Assembly: GCA_002059205.1 (NCBI GenBank) | Contig: MVCQ01000175.1 | Span: 1-8,049 of the forward strand | Reading direction: 5' to 3' | DNA: 8,049 nt | Source: Candidatus Latescibacteria bacterium 4484_107 | GTDB taxonomy: Bacteria; Latescibacterota; 4484-107 | Shown here: positions 5,254 through 8,049 of the stretch, piece by piece | Position numbering within the stretch: position 1 is the stretch's first letter | How the letters are laid out: each line of letters begins with the position of its first letter | The notes under the pieces: generated by a model | Databases searched by the model: none | The model's input: only the letters and a program-made list of their open reading frames with translations | What the model was told of the DNA's origin: nothing | Translations under genes and position numbers: made by a program

Positions 5254-5494
5254 CGATAAAGCGTCCCGTTCTGTTGGACACGGATAGAGGCTGTGCAACT
5301 CGATATGCTTTGAGGGACTTACCAAAGATTTGCCCGTTTTTCCCGACTTGCTTTTTCCCACGTGGAAAGCATGGGGGGGGTAGATGATACGCTATTTTTC
5401 GTTCGTTGTCAACCCAAAATCGAGCACATATCCCAACAGTGAATTGTGAACACCCGCCCCTGTGCGCAGATGCATAGCTCCTGAACGGATATCC
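5254..5494. other. Gap between sigma gene and the FmdB terminator: no gene seen
   Basis: Beyond the sigma promoter region this stretch holds a G7 run (5373-5379) and an 8-bp palindrome CCACGTGG (in TTTCCCACGTGGAAAG, near 5352). Open frames crossing it lack family features and ribosome binding sites. I see no RNA gene in it. Confidence 0.5.
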
Positions 5495-5532
5495 CAAATA
5501 AAAGGGCGACCTACCTTTTTGGCAGATCGCCC
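5495..5532 (-). terminator. Rho-independent terminator of the FmdB operon
   Basis: On the minus strand a 12-bp stem with two mismatches (GGGCGATCTGCC / GGTAGGTCGCCC, loop AAAAA, 5532-5504) is followed by TTTTATTT. It lies 22 bases after the FmdB stop codon. Confidence 0.8.
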
Positions 5533-5553
5533 GGTCAAATAAATGTCCGCATG

Positions 5554-5781
5554 TTAGAAGGGACAACTGCCGCTCGCACACGACGAAGCGGGCAGTCCAC
5601 AACTTCCATCCGCACAAGCCCCTTTCGAAGAGCCCGCCGACATGGACACGGCAAACGTGGAAAATCCTTTTTTCATCGAAGCGCTGCCACAAGATGGGCA
5701 AACCACGCGTTCCTCTGAAGTCCAGACCAGCATCTCCGATTCTTCTCCGCAATCCTTGCATACATATTCATAGATCGGCAT
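5554..5781 (-). CDS. FmdB-family zinc ribbon protein with Cys-rich tail
   Basis: The 75-residue protein opens with MPIYEYVCKDCG, the signature of the FmdB family of small putative regulatory proteins. A single zinc ribbon is formed by Cys8-x2-Cys11 and Cys28-x2-Cys31 (VVCPSCG). The remaining half is Gly/Ser/Ala-rich and ends with four more cysteines in a C-x4-C-x6-C-x4-C pattern (Cys56, 61, 68, 73). That could hold a second metal or act as a redox or metal-scavenging tail. The name comes from an amidase/formamidase locus; the molecular function of the family is not firmly known. The start at 5781 is set by the family signature and by GGAGG 7 bases upstream; an upstream in-frame start would add nine unrelated residues. 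It is the last gene of the ArsR-thioredoxin group, 36 bases after the small membrane protein, and a terminator follows. Confidence 0.88.
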   Translation of the reverse strand: MPIYEYVCKDCGEESEMLVWTSEERVVCPSCGSASMKKGFSTFAVSMSAGSSKGACADGSCGLPASSCASGSCPF

Positions 5782-5817
5782 TTTCTTCCTCCTTCCATTA
5801 AATGGCACGGGGTATCC

Positions 5818-5982
5818 CTACGATCCGATACGCCCCCCGATCAGCGCACCGAGCACCATCCCATATAACGTGCTCGTATAAGGGTTACTGGTCAATGGAC
5901 AGCCTCCCGTAGGACAACCTACAAACCGATAGTAGAAAAATCCCAGTATCCCGCCGATGGCTCCTCCGATAACAAAACGCAT
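5818..5982 (-). CDS. DUF6132-like small membrane protein with GCPTGGCP motif
   Basis: A protein of about 54 residues has two glycine-rich hydrophobic helices (IGGAIGGILGFFYY and LYGMVLGALIGG) around the conserved-looking loop GCPTGGCPLTSNPY. I recognise this as the pattern of the DUF6132 small membrane proteins (GCxSGxCPITSNP). Their function is unknown; they often sit near thioredoxin, rhodanese or ArsR genes (recollection). The two loop cysteines could bind a metal or persulfide (inference). The start is uncertain. Two adjacent ATGs lie at 5985 and 5982; GAGAAAGG is 2 and 5 bases before them, favouring 5982. The frame stays open upstream to a GTG at 6120, which would add a hydrophilic Lys/Glu-rich stretch but crosses a hairpin repeat and has no Shine-Dalgarno. 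It lies 36 bases before fmdB in the same operon. Confidence 0.72.
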   Translation of the reverse strand: MRFVIGGAIGGILGFFYYRFVGCPTGGCPLTSNPYTSTLYGMVLGALIGGRIGS

Positions 5983-6063
5983 CATAGCCTTTCTCTTGGA
6001 TTCGGGTTGCGTTGCTTTCGATTGATCTTCCTTCACTTCGGAGTTTTTCCCTTCTTCTTTGTT

Positions 6064-6089
6064 GCATCGGGATTTTGGTATCCCGATGC
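6064..6089. repeat. Perfect 10-bp hairpin GCATCGGGAT / ATCCCGATGC
   Basis: Arms 6064-6073 and 6080-6089 enclose the loop TTTGGT, in the 244-base gap between the thioredoxin gene and the small membrane protein. There is no T-run on either side, so it is not an obvious terminator. It could stabilise or process the operon mRNA, or be a dispersed palindromic repeat. Confidence 0.6.
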
Positions 6090-6229
6090 GCCTCCCTGGG
6101 ACGCCAATAGATAAAGGCACGCGGTAAAGGAATAGGCAAATAAAGACAGGCAGATCTCAACAACGCCTTTCTTTCCCTCTACCTTTACCTTCTTTCTGCC
6201 TGTATTACTCTCCACGAACCGGCTTTATC

Positions 6230-6640
6230 TCATTCATCCAGAAATCCTTCGAGCCGACGCTTCAACTCCTCTTTAGGTGAAACTCCCACCATCTGGTCGA
6301 TCAGTTGACCGTTCTTGAAAATCAGTAACGTAGGAATGGAGCGAATCCCGTATGCCAGCGCACTGTCCCGATTCTCATCTACGTCCAATTTACCAAAGAC
6401 CACCTTGCCCTTAAGCTCTCCCGCCAAATCTTCGACTATCGGGCCCAACATACGACAAGGCATACACCACGCAGCCCAGCAATCTATGACCACAAGCGGA
6501 AATCGCGCCACCACGTTTTTGAAATCCGCGTCCGATATCGTGAGAGGGGCATCCGGCATCGTCCCTTTTTCCAGTTCACTCAGGGTGACGTGCTTTTTTT
6601 CTTTTTTACTCGTTCCGAATTGCTTCCCGAACAGATTCAT
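6230..6640 (-). CDS. trxA: Thioredoxin (WCMPC active site)
   Basis: The 136-residue protein has a complete thioredoxin fold for thiol-disulfide exchange in the cytoplasm. Landmarks are VVIDCWAAWCMPCRMLGP with redox Cys59 and Cys62, VVFGKLDVDEN, the cis-proline segment GIRSIPTLLIFKNG (Pro103), and a C-terminal helix. The active site is CMPC instead of the usual CGPC, and Cys54 is an additional cysteine just before it. About 30 lysine-rich residues precede the domain (MNLFGKQFGTSKKEKK), more than usual; there is no hydrophobic signal, so I read them as a cytoplasmic extension. A strong GGAGG 7 bases before the ATG fixes the start at 6640. It follows the ArsR-type regulator on the same strand after an 87-base AT-rich gap that may hold its own promoter and operator. 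The gene symbol follows the family and does not imply it is the housekeeping thioredoxin. Confidence 0.9.
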   Translation of the reverse strand: MNLFGKQFGTSKKEKKHVTLSELEKGTMPDAPLTISDADFKNVVARFPLVVIDCWAAWCMPCRMLGPIVEDLAGELKGKVVFGKLDVDENRDSALAYGIRSIPTLLIFKNGQLIDQMVGVSPKEELKRRLEGFLDE

Positions 6641-6671
6641 GGAAACCTCCTTCTTTGGGATGAAAGTTGAA

Positions 6672-6706
6672 ACATTGATATATAGCTATCATTATATCCA
6701 CTATGC
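6672..6706 (-). promoter_or_regulatory. AT-rich promoter/operator candidate before the thioredoxin gene
   Basis: GATATA and TATATC arms flank an inner ATAGCTAT palindrome. On the minus strand, TTGCAT (6712-6707) is followed after 17-18 bases by CTATATA. The similarly AT-rich CTATATA-containing region before the ArsR gene makes regulation by that protein plausible, but I see no exact shared operator. Confidence 0.35.
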
Positions 6707-6727
6707 AAAAAAATGCCCCGCAACGTA

Positions 6728-7036
6728 TTATAGCTTCGTTTCTTGCGCACAGCGAACCATACAGTTCAACACATAGAAGACAAACGGATGCGCCACGGAA
6801 TAATATACCGTCGTGCCTTCCCGGCGCGCGCGAAGGACTCCCCGATCCCGCATCACGCGCAACTGCTGAGAAACGATCGGCTGTGGCTTTCCTACGGCCG
6901 CCTGGATCTCCCTGACCGCGTGCTCCCGATGGCCCAGACTCTGCACGATATCCAGACGCACCGGATGAGCCAACGTCTTCAACAGTCGCGCGGCTTTTTT
7001 CAAGGTCTCGATGTCTAAGTTAGTCTGGGCAGCCAT
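6728..7036 (-). CDS. ArsR/SmtB-family winged-helix transcriptional regulator
   Basis: The 102-residue protein has the ArsR layout: LLKTLAHPVRLDIVQSL (helices 1-2), a recognition region at about 41-68 with KPQPIVSQQLRVMRDRGVL, and the wing RREGTTVYYSVAHP, ending in a C-terminal helix. Such proteins are usually dimeric repressors released by metals, reactive sulfur or oxidants. The classical metal motif ELCVCDL is absent (the equivalent segment reads HAVREI). The only cysteines are Cys92 and Cys96 in NCMVRC near the C-terminus, so sensing, if direct, would use this CxxxC pair. The ATG at 7036 is chosen because it gives the usual distance to LAHPVRL; upstream TTG codons (to 7084) would add unconserved residues. 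No clear Shine-Dalgarno is seen. It is the first gene before thioredoxin, DUF6132-like and FmdB genes on the same strand and probably controls them and itself. Confidence 0.88.
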   Translation of the reverse strand: MAAQTNLDIETLKKAARLLKTLAHPVRLDIVQSLGHREHAVREIQAAVGKPQPIVSQQLRVMRDRGVLRARREGTTVYYSVAHPFVFYVLNCMVRCAQETKL

Positions 7037-7087
7037 TTTTGTTCGAGGTCCCTTTTTCGTGCGCAAAGTGCCGAAAGAAAGCAAAAG

Positions 7088-7120
7088 AACTATATAGAAA
7101 ACTAACTATATATAATATAC
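7088..7120 (-). promoter_or_regulatory. AT-rich promoter/operator region of the ArsR-type gene
   Basis: The direct repeat AACTATATA occurs at 7088-7096 and 7104-7112, sixteen bases apart, and the first copy contains the 8-bp palindrome CTATATAG (7090-7097). On the minus strand the stretch reads TTGTATATTATATATAGTTAG, offering several -10-like hexamers. It lies just upstream of the coding start, where a self-repressing ArsR protein would be expected to bind. Confidence 0.4.
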
Positions 7121-7173
7121 AAAAAAACCGCGAAAAAAGCAAGCGGAAAATGCGCCTCTTTTTATTTTTTTGC

Positions 7174-7248
7174 AAAATACCGGACTGTCTTGCAGCGTGA
7201 CCACCCGGAGACTCAATAAGTATTGGACATTTTGCTCCACGGTATTTT
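7174..7248. other. Structured stretch closed by a 9-bp stem
   Basis: AAAATACCG (7174-7182) pairs perfectly with CGGTATTTT (7240-7248), enclosing 57 bases that hold smaller possible helices (TGGA/TCCA and GTCT/AGAC with an inner GTGGTCAC). On the + strand it is followed by further T residues. It lies between tonB and the ArsR-type gene and could be a terminator, a processed tail or a small RNA. I cannot assign a known RNA family. Confidence 0.35.
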
Positions 7249-7305
7249 TTCGTCCAGAATGGAAAAACTCTGAGGTGCGGGATGTCATTCTGAGGATAGG
7301 CCGCT

Positions 7306-7863
7306 CTATTGCGCACTTCCGGTAAGTTTGAAGTCAATGGGGACCGCCATCCAGACCCGTACCGGCTTGTCGTTTTGCAGCGCCGGGGAAAAACGGAATT
7401 GCCGCGCGGCTTTTATGGCGGCCTCTTTGAAGATCTCCGGGCCTTTAATGAATTTTACGTCCTCCACTTCACCGTTTTTGCCCACGAGGAGGTGCAAAAA
7501 GATCTTTCCCTCCATCTGAGCCTTGCGCGCGATCTCCGGGTACTTTGGCGGTACCGCGTGGACGAGTTCCGGCGGTTTTTCCACGTGCCAGAAGGGGACG
7601 ATTTCATTTTCTTCGGGCGGAGGCGCTTCCACAGCGGCAGGGGGCGGTGGAGCGGGGATGTTTTCCTCCCACACGTCTAATTCCGTAGTCTCGATAGTGA
7701 CGTCGTCCGGCAGTTCCTCGCTTTCCACTTCGATGGGCACGGCCGGGCGTTTGGGCGCCGGAGGACGTTTGACCTCCTGTTTGGTTTCCGGGATGTCCTC
7801 GATTTGAATGACAACCTGTTGCTTCACCGGTTCGTAGGCTGTAACCGTCGCTTTCCGACTCAC
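7306..7863 (-). CDS. tonB: TonB energy transducer (5' end unresolved)
   Basis: TonB couples the inner-membrane proton gradient, through ExbB/ExbD, to outer-membrane receptors. From the GTG at 7863 the product has 185 residues: a charged region, a proline-rich periplasmic spacer (about 25-105, PPAPKRP and PAPPPPA stretches), and the TonB C-terminal domain (about 105-180) with the YPE motif (PPKYPEIARKAQMEGK), a GEVEDVKFIKGPE strand-turn and FRFSPALQNDKPVRVWMAVPIDF. The normal N-terminal membrane anchor is missing from this form but is encoded directly upstream in frame (LLLSLALHLTVF, 7868-7903). In that frame no ATG, GTG or TTG exists between the TGA near 7962 and the anchor, so the real start must be non-standard or reached through a frameshift. 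An ExbD-like C-terminus lies just upstream on the same strand, giving the usual exbD-tonB order. Stop TAG at 7308-7306. Confidence 0.88.
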   Translation of the reverse strand: MSRKATVTAYEPVKQQVVIQIEDIPETKQEVKRPPAPKRPAVPIEVESEELPDDVTIETTELDVWEENIPAPPPPAAVEAPPPEENEIVPFWHVEKPPELVHAVPPKYPEIARKAQMEGKIFLHLLVGKNGEVEDVKFIKGPEIFKEAAIKAARQFRFSPALQNDKPVRVWMAVPIDFKLTGSAQ

Positions 7864-7936
7864 CGAAAAAACGGTCAGATGAAGGGCAAGAGAGAGTAAG
7901 AGGCATTTCTCGAAGGTCGCCCTGTATTTTTGCCAA
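7864..7936 (-). other. tonB upstream region encoding the membrane anchor; possible one-base frameshift
   Basis: In the tonB frame this region reads KYRATFEK followed by CLLLSLALHLTVFSV, a typical short cytoplasmic end plus TonB anchor with the usual His. A TTG at 7936-7934 is in the neighbouring frame (MAKIQGD). Removing one A from the A5 run (T5 at 7927-7931 on +) would join TTG to the anchor as MAKYRATFEKCLLLS. This could be a sequence error, a real mutation or slippage. I see no good Shine-Dalgarno before the TTG. Confidence 0.6.
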
Positions 7937-7957
7937 GATTGCCAGGATTGCCTGAAG
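7931..7957. repeat. Three 9-base tandem units TGCCAAGAT / TGCCAGGAT / TGCCTGAAG
   Basis: The three imperfect units sit between the ExbD-like stop and the tonB anchor region and overlap the putative TTG start. This is another phrase repeat of the kind found in the other gaps. Confidence 0.5.
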
Positions 7958-7986
7958 TCTCAGAGTCCAATTTTTAAAATCCCGTT

Positions 7987-8049
7987 CTATTTTTCCCGCT
8001 TGGTGGCAAAATTGATCCTGAGCGCTCCGGCCCGCCTCAATTCCTCCAT
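7987..8049 (-). CDS. ExbD-like biopolymer transport protein, C-terminus only
   Basis: The last 20 codons of a minus-strand gene enter from the right edge: MEELRRAGALRINFATKREK, then TAG (7989-7987). The pattern 'L(R/K)xAG...(V/I)...AT' followed by a basic tail is typical of the ExbD/TolR C-terminus, and the position just before tonB agrees. The ATG at the window edge is taken as an internal methionine. With so few residues the call rests partly on context; ExbD forms the proton-channel complex with ExbB that energises TonB. Confidence 0.65.
   Translation of the reverse strand: MEELRRAGALRINFATKREK

Noticed and set aside
4677..5387. 236-codon open frame on the + strand opposite the sigma gene
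   Set aside because: It is antisense to conserved sigma-70 regions 2 and 4 and runs through the sigma promoter.
5171..5761. 196-codon minus-strand open frame joining the FmdB region and the sigma start
   Set aside because: It is an alternative frame across FmdB, crosses a terminator and a non-coding gap, and has no recognisable domain.
6033..6215. 60-codon minus-strand open frame with a hydrophobic middle between thioredoxin and the DUF6132-like gene
   Set aside because: It contains a phrase-like repeat and the perfect hairpin, has no clear Shine-Dalgarno, and is not recognisable. It is left out, though a small membrane peptide cannot be excluded.
7020..7337. 105-codon minus-strand open frame between tonB and the ArsR-type gene
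   Set aside because: It starts inside the tonB end, runs through the structured stretch and AT-rich promoter, and its sequence looks like translated gap DNA.
1..8049. tRNA, rRNA, CRISPR array or replication origin
   Set aside because: Reading both strands by eye I saw no tRNA T-loop context, no regularly spaced direct repeats with unique spacers, and no rRNA or DnaA-box cluster. A covariance-model scan was not possible.

Overview
The window looks like chromosomal DNA of a diderm (Gram-negative-type) bacterium of moderate GC. The support is a TonB/ExbD energy-transduction locus, a membrane-anchored anti-sigma factor beside an ECF sigma factor, and a secreted HtrA-family protein. An iron-sulfur protein of the 2-hydroxyacyl-CoA dehydratase superfamily hints at an anaerobic lifestyle. 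Most gaps carry short phrase-like repeats (ATCCGAAATCC, GTGAAAAGTGAAAAATG, ACGTTTTACGTTTCACGT, TCTCCGCGTCTCTGCGGTGA), a style I associate with uncultivated diderm lineages. I cannot assign a phylum from this sequence alone.

Layout, left to right. On the + strand: the 3' part of a four-helix-bundle (23S rRNA intervening-sequence type) protein gene (3-296), a repeat-rich gap, a stand-alone COG3581-type dehydratase-like protein (395-1687), another repeat-rich gap, a HAD-like hydrolase (1828-2436), and a strong hairpin terminator that looks bidirectional (2459-2491). Everything to the right is on the minus strand and is read here in its transcription order, from high to low coordinates. First come the C-terminus of an ExbD-like protein (7987-8049) and tonB (7306-7863, plus an upstream membrane-segment region). 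Next is a likely operon of ArsR-type regulator (6728-7036), thioredoxin (6230-6640), a DUF6132-like small membrane protein (5818-5982) and an FmdB-type zinc ribbon (5554-5781), closed by a terminator at 5495-5532. Last are the ECF sigma factor (4542-5195), its zinc-finger anti-sigma factor (3938-4468), a 370-base gap holding two tandem MITE-like elements, and an HtrA/PDZ protein (2559-3566).

The sigma, anti-sigma and HtrA order recalls the rpoE-rseA-(rseB)-mucD/degP envelope-stress loci. A candidate sigma-E-like promoter (GGAACTT, 16 bases, GTTGAA) sits immediately before the sigma gene, and a second GGAACTT lies upstream of the HtrA gene. The HtrA protein keeps the fold and the PDZ domain, but all three catalytic-triad positions are replaced (His to Ser85, Asp to Gly115, Ser to Gly182). 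It is therefore probably a pseudoprotease that senses or binds unfolded or signal peptides. This is the most interesting biology in the window.

The ArsR/thioredoxin/DUF6132/FmdB group is rich in cysteines (a CxxxC in the regulator, WCMPC in the thioredoxin, a GCPTGGCP motif in the membrane protein, a zinc ribbon with four extra cysteines in FmdB). It looks like a small thiol, sulfur or metal stress unit, but no substrate can be named from sequence. tonB has an unresolved 5' end: its membrane segment is encoded upstream in frame without a usual start codon, and a one-base change in an A5 run would restore a normal N-terminus.
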